Origin: Chryseobacterium wanjuense
Lineage (GTDB): Bacteria > Bacteroidota > Bacteroidia > Flavobacteriales > Weeksellaceae
Direction of reading: 5' to 3'
DNA length: 64,000 bases
Assembly: GCF_900111495.1 (NCBI RefSeq)
Contig: NZ_FOIU01000002.1
Coordinates: 372,001 to 436,000, forward strand
In this document: in pieces, positions 16,613 through 25,282 of the stretch
Position numbering within the stretch: the stretch's first letter is position 1
Layout of the letters: each line of letters opens with the position of its first letter
The notes under the pieces: generated by a model
Seen by the model: the letters and a program-made list of their open reading frames with translations, nothing else
The model's database searches: none
What the model was told of the DNA's origin: nothing
Made by a program: the position numbers and the translations under genes

Positions 16613-18610
16613 ATGGAAAAAAAACTACCCTTTTTATTTTTCATCTTATTATTCTGTCTGCCTAAGCAGCTTTTCTCCCAAACTTATCAGCTCGCCGGAA
16701 ATCCCGTAAACACTACAGGATGGACGATGGTAGGCCCTACTGTGGTAAGTGGAGATTTCGTGCAGCTTACCCCGGACGTGAATGATAATTCCGGATCTAT
16801 CCGACTCAATGAGCCAATCAACCTAAAGTATTGCGACAAATGGAGGATAGAATTTGACTTCAGAATGGATTCCAGCCAGACTTATAATGGTGATGGTATT
16901 GCGTTCTGGTATTTAGCTAATCCACCGGTTGCCAGCGTATTAGGCTCCGGGATCGGAGTTTCACAGAATGCAATCGGTTTCATCGTAGGCTTCGATACTT
17001 ACAACAATGCTACGGGAAGCACGGGTATGAGTAAAGTACACGTTGCTTACGGGCAGGTGCAAAACACAACCGATACCAACAATGTGGAATTCTTCAATAT
17101 TCCGGGAAGTTCTTTTCACTCTCCGGACCTTAATTCAACGTTACCGTTCCAGGGATCGGCTTATAAACACGTTGAAGTGACTGCAGAAGTAGATCCTGCT
17201 GCCCCTGCGAACTGGATTGTAAAAATTACCATTAATGGTACAGTAATCTGTAATCAGTCTTTTGCACCTTCCGGTGCTGCAGCTGCAATGACAGTAGGAT
17301 ATTTCGGGTTTTCAGCGTCTACAGGTGGTGCAAGATCAAGACATTCAATTAAAAACGTAAAAGTTTTTGTTGATAAAATTCCTTTGCTAGAAAGTGCGAT
17401 TACAAAATCGATCTGTCCGGACTTGGCGGGTATGTCAACGGTTGATTTAACGACATTCAACTCTCAGCTTACGGCTACTCCAAGTAATTATAATTTCACT
17501 TATTATATTACAGGAAGCGGAACTCCGATTGCCAATCCAACAAATTTCCAGTATAATTCGGATACCAATATTTCTGTAGTGATTAAAGATCCTTCGTCGG
17601 TATTATGTGACAATAATGATGCAACGATCACATTAAAAGTTGCTCCAACAGTTACCGCCACAGACGCTTCTTTACGAACTTGTTTTATTGAAACCAAGCC
17701 TTCAACAGGTTTATTCAATCTTACGACAGCACCGGTAATAGGTACATCTACGGGTATTACTAAAACTTATTTCCCATCACTAACAGATGCTCAGAATGGA
17801 ACCAACCCTATCGCAAATCCAAACAACTATATTGCTCCGAACGGAGTGGTGTATATTAAAGTAACAAACTCTTTCGGCTGTTACGACATCGCAAAAGTTA
17901 CGTTGGAGGTGATTCCACCGGTTTTCTCAAAAATTTTAGAAGATAAAATTATTTGTATTGAAGACAAAACAACACTGGATGCAGGACCAGGATTTACTGG
18001 CTATGAATGGAGCACTGGTGCCACTACTCAAACCATCAATGATGTGGGAGTAGGGACATATTGGGTGAAATTGAAATCAGGAGAATGTGTGGCCACACAA
18101 ACGGTAAAAGTGTACGCTTCGGAACAACCTGTCATTTCAAGCATTGATATTTCCAGCACTACAGTTACCGTTTACGCAGTGGGCGGAACAGCACCTTACC
18201 AATATTCACTGGATGGTATCAACTGGCAGGATTCTAATGAATTCAAAAATGTTGCAAGAGGAGATACTAAAATTTATGTAAAAGATGCTTATGACTGCGA
18301 ACCTATCGACTTTACAATCGTAGTTCCGAATTTGATTAACGTAATTACTCCAAACGGAGACGGAATCAACGACGGTATCGATTACTCGGCATTGGCAGGC
18401 AAGCAAAATCTTGTTTTCAATGTATTTGACAGATATGGAGCACAGATTCACCGTGCAGACAAATCAACGAAATACAGATGGGATGGAACAGTAGGCGGAA
18501 GAAAAGTTCCGACAGGAAGCTACTGGTATTCTGTTTCATGGAACGAAAATGACAAGAAAAACACCCCTATCAAATATTCAGGATGGGTGTTGGTGAAAAA
18601 CAGAGATTAA
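16613..18610 (+). CDS. Secreted lectin-like repeat protein with T9SS type-B sorting domain (paralogue 5, one module shorter)
   Basis: A 665-residue protein, about 85 residues shorter than paralogues 3 and 4. The signal peptide ends LFSQ. The L-type lectin domain is very close to paralogue 3 (GDGIAFWYLANPPVASVLGS, GFIVGFDTYNNA, AMTVGYFGFSASTGG). The module that begins CNNNN in the other two is missing as a unit: ITLKVAPTVTATDASLRTCF runs straight into the CFIETKP module. Then come TTLDAGPGFTGYEWSTG and the type-B domain, ITPNGDGINDGIDYSAL to GWVLVKNRD, nearly identical to paralogue 4. The clean loss or gain of one module fits unequal recombination between repeats. Confidence 0.9.
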   Translation: MEKKLPFLFFILLFCLPKQLFSQTYQLAGNPVNTTGWTMVGPTVVSGDFVQLTPDVNDNSGSIRLNEPINLKYCDKWRIEFDFRMDSSQTYNGDGIAFWYLANPPVASVLGSGIGVSQNAIGFIVGFDTYNNATGSTGMSKVHVAYGQVQNTTDTNNVEFFNIPGSSFHSPDLNSTLPFQGSAYKHVEVTAEVDPAAPANWIVKITINGTVICNQSFAPSGAAAAMTVGYFGFSASTGGARSRHSIKNVKVFVDKIPLLESAITKSICPDLAGMSTVDLTTFNSQLTATPSNYNFTYYITGSGTPIANPTNFQYNSDTNISVVIKDPSSVLCDNNDATITLKVAPTVTATDASLRTCFIETKPSTGLFNLTTAPVIGTSTGITKTYFPSLTDAQNGTNPIANPNNYIAPNGVVYIKVTNSFGCYDIAKVTLEVIPPVFSKILEDKIICIEDKTTLDAGPGFTGYEWSTGATTQTINDVGVGTYWVKLKSGECVATQTVKVYASEQPVISSIDISSTTVTVYAVGGTAPYQYSLDGINWQDSNEFKNVARGDTKIYVKDAYDCEPIDFTIVVPNLINVITPNGDGINDGIDYSALAGKQNLVFNVFDRYGAQIHRADKSTKYRWDGTVGGRKVPTGSYWYSVSWNENDKKNTPIKYSGWVLVKNRD

Positions 18611-18630
18611 TAAAAACATCATTCTATTAT

Positions 18631-18667
18631 AAAGACCGCTTCATTTTTTTGGAGCGGTCTTTTTTTG
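18631..18667 (+). terminator. Rho-independent terminator after paralogue 5
   Basis: AAAGACCGCT and AGCGGTCTTT pair around a loop and are followed by a T run. Confidence 0.9.
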
Positions 18668-18724
18668 GTCCTAATTTAGAATGAGATATTTCGTTTTAAA
18701 CTAATTTAATTCACATTCAATTCT

Positions 18725-18732
18725 TAAATTTG
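18725..18732 (+). promoter_or_regulatory. -7 box of the nitroreductase-nadB-nadC run
   Basis: TAAATTTG ends 4 nt before the ATG at 18737. No terminator is seen before nadB, so it may drive all three genes. Confidence 0.55.
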
Positions 18733-18736
18733 TCAT

Positions 18737-19363
18737 ATGAATTATTTAGAGGCTTTAAGCAGAAGATATTCTGTGAAAAAATTTAATAAAGAAATCATCC
18801 CTCAAGAAAAACTTTTCAATATTCTTGAATCAGGGAAGTTATCTGCAAGCTCTCTGGGTCTTCAGCCTTATAAAATTCTGGTCGTGGAAAGTGAGGAAAT
18901 GAAGCAAAAATTAATTCCCGCTTTTTACAATCCGTCACAGATTTCCACCTGTTCTCATCTCATTGTTATTATTTCAAAAAAAACACTTGACGAGAACTAT
19001 GTCAACGGATATTTCAGGCATATTTCCGAGGTCAGGGAAACTCCTCTGGAAAAACTTGAACTTTTCAGAAACAGCATCAATCAACATATCAGTCAAAAAA
19101 CGCAAGATGAAATTTTCAATTGGGCAGAAAAACAATCCTATATAGTTCTGGCGAATCTCATGTATGCTGCAGCGATAGAAAATGTAGACTCATGCCCGAT
19201 GGAAGGTTTCCGACAGGAGCTTATCGAAGAAATTCTAGATGTAAACCCTGAAACCGAAAAAGTAACCGTTACCCTTGCTTTGGGCTACCGATCGGAAGAA
19301 GATTATTTCCAGCATATGAAAAAAGTAAGAAAACCAAACGAAAAATTGTTTAAATTTATTTAA
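18737..19363 (+). CDS. Nitroreductase-family NAD(P)H oxidoreductase
   Basis: A 208-residue FMN-dependent oxidoreductase of the nitroreductase family. The N-terminal LSRRYSVKKFNKEIIP is the FMN-phosphate-binding motif. SGKLSASSLGLQPYKILVV and the late LALGYRSEEDYF match NfsB-like members, as does SCPMEGFRQELIEEIL. Family members reduce nitro compounds, quinones or enones with NAD(P)H; the natural substrate is unknown. It is 31 nt upstream of nadB with no terminator between, so it is probably co-transcribed with the NAD pathway genes. Its start lies 4 nt after the -7 box. Confidence 0.88.
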   Translation: MNYLEALSRRYSVKKFNKEIIPQEKLFNILESGKLSASSLGLQPYKILVVESEEMKQKLIPAFYNPSQISTCSHLIVIISKKTLDENYVNGYFRHISEVRETPLEKLELFRNSINQHISQKTQDEIFNWAEKQSYIVLANLMYAAAIENVDSCPMEGFRQELIEEILDVNPETEKVTVTLALGYRSEEDYFQHMKKVRKPNEKLFKFI

Positions 19364-19394
19364 TTGTTTAGACGATTGACCTAAAGTAAGTATA

Positions 19395-20966
19395 ATGATA
19401 AAAGCGGATGTATTAGTAATTGGTTCCGGTATTTCGGGACTTTCTTACGCCATTAAGGTTTCTGAGCAGCTTCCTGATGCCAAAATAATCATCGTAACAA
19501 AATCTGATGAAGACGAAAGCAATACCAAATATGCACAAGGTGGTCTTGCCGTAGTTACAGATTCTAAAAATGATAATTTCGACAAACATATCGAAGACAC
19601 CATGCGTGCCGGAGACGGCGAAAACAAACGTGATATCGTAAAAATGGTGGTAACCGAAGCTCCCAAAAGATTCAAAGAAATTGTAGAATGGGGCGCAAAT
19701 TTTGACATGAAAAATGGAGAATTTGCACTGGGAAGAGAAGGCGGACATACCGAAAACAGAATTGTACATCACAAAGATATCACCGGGTTTGAGATAGAAA
19801 GAGCTTTATTGGAAACCGCAAAAAACAGTCCGAATATTGAAATTCTTGATCATCATTATGTAATCGATATCATTACACAGCACCACGTTCCGGGAAAAGA
19901 GCTGAACGAAGGTGACATCCATTGCTATGGAGCGTATATCTTAGATGAAAAATCCAAGAAAATTAAAAAAATTACTTCTAAAATAACATTGGTAGCAACA
20001 GGCGGAGCAGGTCACGTTTATAAAAATACCACCAACCCAACGATTGCAACAGGCGACGGAATCGCTTTTGTGGCAAGAGCAAAAGGAAAAGTTTCCAATA
20101 TGCAGTATTACCAGTTTCATCCGACGGCTTTGTACAGCAAGATGGATGGAATGTTATTCTTAATTTCAGAAGCTGTTCGCGGAGACGGGGCAAAATTAAG
20201 AACAAAAAGAGGCGAAAAATTCATGCATAAATATGATGAACGGGAAGAGCTGGCCTCCAGAGACATCGTTGCAAGAGCCATTGATGCAGAAATGAAAATC
20301 ACCGGGGATGAATATGTAGGACTAGACTGCCGCGAAATGAATCATGACAAATTCCTTGAACATTTCCCGAATATCTATAAAAAATGCAAAGATGAAGGGA
20401 TTGACCCTTTCACACAGCTAATTCCCGTTGTTCCGGCTTGTCATTATTTAATGGGCGGCATTGAAGTGGACAGCGACGGGCAGTCTTCCATCAGAAACCT
20501 TTTCGGAGTGGGCGAATGCACCAATTCCGGGCTTCACGGAGCAAACAGACTGGCATCAAATTCCTTATTGGAAGGCCTCGTTTTCGGGCATAATGCTGCC
20601 ATGAAAACCGTTGATTTATTAAATGAAAATAATTTTAATTTCGACGACTTGAAAGCAGTTCCGGAATGGGACGAAGAAGGAATGAAAATCATGGACGAGA
20701 TGGTGATTGTCTCTTATTTAAGGAAACAGCTTCAGGAAATGATGAGTGATCTTGTGGGAATTGTAAGAAGCAACCGCCGTTTGAACATGGCTTTACAAAA
20801 ACACCAGGAAATCGCCGCCGCCGTGGATGAGATTTACCACTACTCTATTCTTTCGCCACAGCTATCGGAATTAAGGAATTTAACAACCGTTGCCCACCTC
20901 ATCATTACACAATCTATGGAAATGACTGAGAATAAGGGGGCGTTTTATAATAAAGATTTAGCTTAA
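19395..20966 (+). CDS. nadB: L-aspartate oxidase
   Basis: A 523-residue flavoprotein that oxidises L-aspartate to iminoaspartate, the first step of de novo NAD synthesis. The FAD-binding Rossmann motif is at the start (VLVIGSGISGLSYAIKVSEQ). Further family motifs are KYAQGGLAVV, FALGREGGHTENRIVHHKD, TGGAGHVYKNTTNP, QFHPTALY and, near the C-terminus of the FAD domain, GLHGANRLASNSLLEGLVFG. Length is normal. Only 12 nt separate it from nadC. No nadA is visible in the window, so quinolinate synthase must be encoded elsewhere. Confidence 0.95.
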   Translation: MIKADVLVIGSGISGLSYAIKVSEQLPDAKIIIVTKSDEDESNTKYAQGGLAVVTDSKNDNFDKHIEDTMRAGDGENKRDIVKMVVTEAPKRFKEIVEWGANFDMKNGEFALGREGGHTENRIVHHKDITGFEIERALLETAKNSPNIEILDHHYVIDIITQHHVPGKELNEGDIHCYGAYILDEKSKKIKKITSKITLVATGGAGHVYKNTTNPTIATGDGIAFVARAKGKVSNMQYYQFHPTALYSKMDGMLFLISEAVRGDGAKLRTKRGEKFMHKYDEREELASRDIVARAIDAEMKITGDEYVGLDCREMNHDKFLEHFPNIYKKCKDEGIDPFTQLIPVVPACHYLMGGIEVDSDGQSSIRNLFGVGECTNSGLHGANRLASNSLLEGLVFGHNAAMKTVDLLNENNFNFDDLKAVPEWDEEGMKIMDEMVIVSYLRKQLQEMMSDLVGIVRSNRRLNMALQKHQEIAAAVDEIYHYSILSPQLSELRNLTTVAHLIITQSMEMTENKGAFYNKDLA

Positions 20967-20978
20967 AAAGCATACAAA

Positions 20979-21839
20979 ATGAAAAGACCAGCATACGTTA
21001 CAGATAAAGTTTTAAAACAATTCATCAAAAACGCTTTAGAAGAAGACATCCAGGATGGCGACCATTCTACGCTTTCTACGATTCCGAAAGATCTGGTGCA
21101 GAGTGCTAAACTGTTGGTAAAACAAAACTGTATCCTTGCCGGCGTGGAATTGGCAGAAATTATCTTTAAAACTTTTGATAAAAACTTAAAAGTTGAAACT
21201 TTCGTAAAAGACGGTGATGCCGTAAAAGTTGGTGATGTAGCTTTTATCGTAACCGGAAGTGCGCGATCTATCCTCTCAACAGAAAGGCTTGTTCTGAACT
21301 GCATGCAGAGAATGAGCGGAATTGCGACGCTCACCCACGACTGGGATTCCAGATTGATCGGAACTAAAACGAAGCTTTTAGATACCAGAAAAACCACTCC
21401 GAATTTTAGAGTTTGTGAAAAATGGGCGGTAGCAATCGGCGGCGGAACCAACCACAGATATGGACTTTACGACATGATCATGCTGAAAGACAACCACATC
21501 GACTACAACGGAAGCATCACCAATGCTGTGAAAATGGCTAAAGATTATATTAAAAAGAACAAAAAGAAATTAAAAATAGAGGTTGAAACGAGAAACCTTG
21601 AAGAAGTTCAGGAAGCCATCAAAGCAAAAGTCGACAGGATTATGCTTGATAATATGGATGTTAAAACAATGAAGCAAGCCGTAAAGATGATCAATGGGAT
21701 TTGTGAAACCGAAGCATCCGGCGGAATAACCCGTGAACAGCTGAAAGAAATCGCTTCTACAGGTGTTACCTACATCTCTGCGGGTGCATTGACGCACTCT
21801 GCCGAGAATATGGATTTGAGTCTCAAAGCCGTGAAATAG
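20979..21839 (+). CDS. nadC: Nicotinate-nucleotide diphosphorylase (quinolinate phosphoribosyltransferase)
   Basis: A 286-residue enzyme that converts quinolinate and PRPP to nicotinate mononucleotide, with loss of CO2. Family motifs are present: DGDHSTLST near the start, ILSTERLVLNCMQRMSGIAT, the substrate-binding LLDTRKTTPNFR, IGGGTNHRYGLYDMIMLKDN, and ASGGITREQLKEIASTGV with YISAGALTHS at the end. It follows nadB after 12 nt and is surely in the same transcript. A perfect AT-rich inverted repeat right after the stop may end transcription. Confidence 0.95.
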   Translation: MKRPAYVTDKVLKQFIKNALEEDIQDGDHSTLSTIPKDLVQSAKLLVKQNCILAGVELAEIIFKTFDKNLKVETFVKDGDAVKVGDVAFIVTGSARSILSTERLVLNCMQRMSGIATLTHDWDSRLIGTKTKLLDTRKTTPNFRVCEKWAVAIGGGTNHRYGLYDMIMLKDNHIDYNGSITNAVKMAKDYIKKNKKKLKIEVETRNLEEVQEAIKAKVDRIMLDNMDVKTMKQAVKMINGICETEASGGITREQLKEIASTGVTYISAGALTHSAENMDLSLKAVK

Positions 21840-21841
21840 CG

Positions 21842-21884
21842 TTGAATTTTTAACAAAAATAGCCTTGATTTGTTAAAAATTCAA
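21842..21884. promoter_or_regulatory. Perfect 16-bp inverted repeat between nadC and the TonB receptor gene
   Basis: The arms TTGAATTTTTAACAAA and TTTGTTAAAAATTCAA (21842-21857, 21869-21884) are separated by 11 nt, 2 nt after the nadC stop codon. No T run follows at once, and the GC content is low for an intrinsic terminator. It may be a weak terminator or an operator for the receptor gene 166 nt downstream. Confidence 0.5.
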
Positions 21885-22049
21885 TAATATGATTTTTTTC
21901 ATACAGAAATTCAATTTTTATTTATAAAATTGAAAATCAACACTTTAAACCTTATTAAGATTCGTTAAAAATTAACATACAGTTAATATTAGTTAAATTT
22001 TATTTCCCGATTTTTGCATAAAATTTAAATCTAACTATTACTAACGATT

Positions 22050-24728
22050 ATGAAATTAATCAACAAATCAATGCTAACTGCGATAATTACCTTATCTACA
22101 GCTAGCGTTTATTATGCTCAACAAGTTCAGGATACGGCATCGAAATCTAAAGACATTGAAGAGGTAGTATTAACAGGTGTTGCAGATATCGCTAAAGATA
22201 GAAAGACTCCTGTTGCAGTTTCAACAATTAAAGAAGCACAAATTGTTGAAAGATTAGGAAACCAGGAGTTTCCTGAAATTTTGAACACTACACCATCCGT
22301 TTATGCAACGAAGGCAGGAGGTGGTTTTGGTGACTCAAAAATCAATATCCGTGGTTTCGCTCAGGAAAACATTGCCGTAATGGTAAATGGTGTTCCTGTA
22401 AATGACATGGAAAACGGTGCAGTTTATTGGTCAAACTGGTCTGGACTTTCTGATGTAACATCTGCAATGCAGGTACAAAGAGGTCTTGGTTCTTCAAAAT
22501 TAGCAATTGCTTCTGTAGGTGGTACAATTAACGTATTAACAAGAGCCGCTGATAAAAAACAAGGTGGTATTGTATCTTTAGGATTAGGTAATGATGATTA
22601 TTTTAAAACTTTATTCGCTTACAATACAGGTAAGTCTGCAAAAGGATGGTCTTCTTCATTCTTAATGAGCAGAACTGCAGGATCAATGTATGCAGATGGA
22701 ACTCAATTCGAAGGATATAACTATTATTTCGCATTGGGATACCAACCTAATAAAAAACACGATTTACAGTTTACTATAACAGGGGCTCCACAATGGCACA
22801 ACCAAAGATCCTCATATAGCACAATCCAAAACTATATCAGATACAACGAAGATCAGGACGGAACTCCAGACAGAAGATATAACCCGGACTGGGGATGGAG
22901 AAATGGAGAAGTTTTATCAAACAGAGTAAACTACTACCACAAACCGGTAATGTCATTAAACTGGGATTGGAATATCAGTTCAAAATCTAAATTAAACTCT
23001 GTAGTATATGCTTCTTTTGGTAGAGGTGGTGGAACAGGGGATGTTGGTAGAGTTGGAAACAAATTTGTATCAGGCTATGTAGACGTAAACGGACAAGTAG
23101 ATTACGATGCAATTTTTGCTGCGAATAGTGCTGTAAATGTAAACTCAGCTGCTGCAGGAAGTACTTTGGTAAGAAGATCTTCAATCAACTCTCACAACTG
23201 GTTTGGTGCAATTGTTAGTTTTAATCACAAAATCAACGATAATTTAAACTTCACAATTGGTACGGATGACAGATATTATTATGGTTATCACTATCAGGTA
23301 ATTTCTGATCTATATGGAGCTTCCGGATATAAGGATATTACAAATAAAAACTTCTATACAGCTCCAGGTAATTTATATACAGTAACTCCAAGAGTTGTTT
23401 CTAATGTTTTTGCACCTAATCCTAACTGGAATCCTTTTGGTGGAAAATTGAACAATCAGGATGATATGATTGCTTACAATAATGATGGAGAAGTTTTATG
23501 GTACGGAGGTTTTGGTCAGTTGGAATATACTAATGATAAATTATCAGCATTCGTTTCAGGAGCTCTTTCTAATCAGTCATTCCAAAGAATTGACCACTTC
23601 ATCATTGATGGTGTTACATTATTAAATGGACAACAAGCTGGCTTCATCAATACAGCCGGAGGTACTGTAGCTCAACCTACAGCAACAAATCCTGTATTGA
23701 ACGAAAAAACAGGTTTCAAGGATATTTTAGGATATAACGTTAAAGCTGGTGCTAACTATAACATTAATGATCACCACAACGTTTTCGCAAATATTGGATA
23801 CTACTCTAAACAGCCTTTTTTAAATGCGGTTTATCCAAACAACAAAAACTACCTTAACCCGAATTTAACTAACGAGAAAATTTTTGGAATCGAGGCTGGA
23901 TACGGATTCAGATCCGGAATTTTCACAGCAAATGTTAACCTTTACAGAACTGAGTGGAAAGACAGATTCTTAAGAAGAGGTAACCTAACAGTTACTTATC
24001 CTGATCCTACTAACCCTAGTACAAACATTACAACAAATACGGCTTATGCAAACCTTCAGGGAATTACAGAAATTCACCAGGGGGTAGAAGTTGAAGCAAC
24101 TGCAAATGTTCACAAAATGATCAGTGTATATGGTATGTTGTCAGTTGGTGACTGGTATTACAAAGGAAACGCTCAAGGAAATATCTTCTCTGAAACTAAC
24201 GAACAAATCGGCGCTGATTCACAAACTCTATATTTAGATAAAGTAAAAGTAGGTGGTGCCGCTCAAACCTCTGCAGCAGTAGGATTTACATTCAAGCCAA
24301 CAGATTGGTTCTCATTTGACGGAACATATAGAGGAATTAAAAATCTTTATGCTAACCTAAACCTTCTTAACTTTACGAATCAAGCTTCAGCAGATAGAGG
24401 TGCTTTAGAATTACCATCTTACGGATTAGTTGATTTAGGAATTTCATTTAAAATTAAGTTAAACAATCCTAAACAGTTCTTTACAATCAGAGGTAATGTT
24501 TACAACGTGTTAGACAAAACTTATATCGCTGAATCTAACACAAACATCCACGCAAACCTTACAAAATCTGAATACGCAGCTGTTAACCCAACCCTAACTC
24601 CGGCTCAAGTTGATACAAATTATGCAACTTACCAAGCAGCAGGAAACTGGAATGGTGTAAGCCAGCAAAACCAGGTTTACTTCGGTTACGGTAGAACATG
24701 GTCTGCAACATTATCATTCAACTTCTAA
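22050..24728 (+). CDS. TonB-dependent outer-membrane receptor
   Basis: An 892-residue outer-membrane transporter. The signal peptide ends YYAQ. The N-terminus has a TonB-box-like segment (IEEVVLTGVADI), followed by the plug: VYATKAGGGFGDSKINIRGF, IAVMVNGVPVNDMENGAVYW and MQVQRGLGSSKLAIASVGGT. The rest is a 22-stranded barrel with many alternating aromatic strands, ending in the C-terminal strand RTWSATLSFNF. There is no SusD neighbour and no carboxypeptidase-like N-terminal domain, so it is not a typical SusC. The substrate is unknown; iron complexes, vitamins, peptides or sugars all remain possible. It is transcribed alone and has a strong terminator. Confidence 0.9.
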   Translation: MKLINKSMLTAIITLSTASVYYAQQVQDTASKSKDIEEVVLTGVADIAKDRKTPVAVSTIKEAQIVERLGNQEFPEILNTTPSVYATKAGGGFGDSKINIRGFAQENIAVMVNGVPVNDMENGAVYWSNWSGLSDVTSAMQVQRGLGSSKLAIASVGGTINVLTRAADKKQGGIVSLGLGNDDYFKTLFAYNTGKSAKGWSSSFLMSRTAGSMYADGTQFEGYNYYFALGYQPNKKHDLQFTITGAPQWHNQRSSYSTIQNYIRYNEDQDGTPDRRYNPDWGWRNGEVLSNRVNYYHKPVMSLNWDWNISSKSKLNSVVYASFGRGGGTGDVGRVGNKFVSGYVDVNGQVDYDAIFAANSAVNVNSAAAGSTLVRRSSINSHNWFGAIVSFNHKINDNLNFTIGTDDRYYYGYHYQVISDLYGASGYKDITNKNFYTAPGNLYTVTPRVVSNVFAPNPNWNPFGGKLNNQDDMIAYNNDGEVLWYGGFGQLEYTNDKLSAFVSGALSNQSFQRIDHFIIDGVTLLNGQQAGFINTAGGTVAQPTATNPVLNEKTGFKDILGYNVKAGANYNINDHHNVFANIGYYSKQPFLNAVYPNNKNYLNPNLTNEKIFGIEAGYGFRSGIFTANVNLYRTEWKDRFLRRGNLTVTYPDPTNPSTNITTNTAYANLQGITEIHQGVEVEATANVHKMISVYGMLSVGDWYYKGNAQGNIFSETNEQIGADSQTLYLDKVKVGGAAQTSAAVGFTFKPTDWFSFDGTYRGIKNLYANLNLLNFTNQASADRGALELPSYGLVDLGISFKIKLNNPKQFFTIRGNVYNVLDKTYIAESNTNIHANLTKSEYAAVNPTLTPAQVDTNYATYQAAGNWNGVSQQNQVYFGYGRTWSATLSFNF

Positions 24729-24754
24729 TAAAAACATTAGATTTTATAAATATC

Positions 24755-24780
24755 AATCCCGGCTTTTCGCCGGGATTTTT
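24755..24780 (+). terminator. Terminator of the TonB receptor gene, abutting the next promoter
   Basis: AATCCCGGC and GCCGGGATT pair around TTTTC and are followed by TTTT. The next gene's TATATTTG box begins 3 nt later. Confidence 0.9.
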
Positions 24781-24782
24781 GC

Positions 24783-24790
24783 TATATTTG
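24783..24790 (+). promoter_or_regulatory. -7 box of the membrane protein gene at 24819
   Basis: TATATTTG, 28 nt before the ATG, directly after the upstream terminator. Confidence 0.6.
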
Positions 24791-24818
24791 TGAACTAGAA
24801 AATAGAAAAAATAGAATT

Positions 24819-25250
24819 ATGGATTTTTACAACATTTTGCTTAATGCTCACAAAGGATTTGGTTATTTAGAAATTCTTTTAGTGACATTATTTGTTATTG
24901 CGCTTTTGGCTACCATGTTCGGATACAGTGGTAAAGTGAATAATTTCTTAAAGAAAACTACACTTTTCACAATGATCTTCTTCCATGTTCAGTTTTTATT
25001 GGGAGTCGTTATGTTGATCATTAATTTCTCGAAAGGGATGGATATGGGTTCAATAATGAAAAATGCAGACTTAAGATTTCAATATGTAGAACATCCATTT
25101 TCAATGTTGATCGCGGCTGTTTTAATGACCATCATCAACAAAAAAGTAAAAACCAATCCTACCATTTCTTTAGGAATTGTAATTATGGGATTAATTGCAG
25201 TAGGTTTATTCGCATTCGCGTTCCCGTGGGCCAGAGTCTTCGGGGCATAA
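24819..25250 (+). CDS. Small four-helix membrane protein, possible cytochrome-b-like
   Basis: A 143-residue protein with about four membrane helices. His residues lie at or near helix ends (His11 in NAHKGFGYLEILL, His56 in FFHVQFLLG, His92 in YVEHPFSML), which is how small cytochrome-b-type proteins hold heme. Similar flavobacterial proteins are often annotated simply as cytochrome b, but no established function is known to me. It is 32 nt upstream of asd with no terminator between, so the two may be co-transcribed from the TATATTTG box at 24783. Membrane location is clear; heme binding is inference. Confidence 0.6.
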   Translation: MDFYNILLNAHKGFGYLEILLVTLFVIALLATMFGYSGKVNNFLKKTTLFTMIFFHVQFLLGVVMLIINFSKGMDMGSIMKNADLRFQYVEHPFSMLIAAVLMTIINKKVKTNPTISLGIVIMGLIAVGLFAFAFPWARVFGA

Positions 25251-25282
25251 ATATATTAACTTAAACAATTTTAATTAAATCA

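Noticed and set aside
22050..24728. TonB receptor considered as a SusC/polysaccharide-utilisation locus
   Set aside because: No SusD, glycoside hydrolase or carboxypeptidase-like N-terminal domain is present, and the neighbours are NAD and amino-acid genes.
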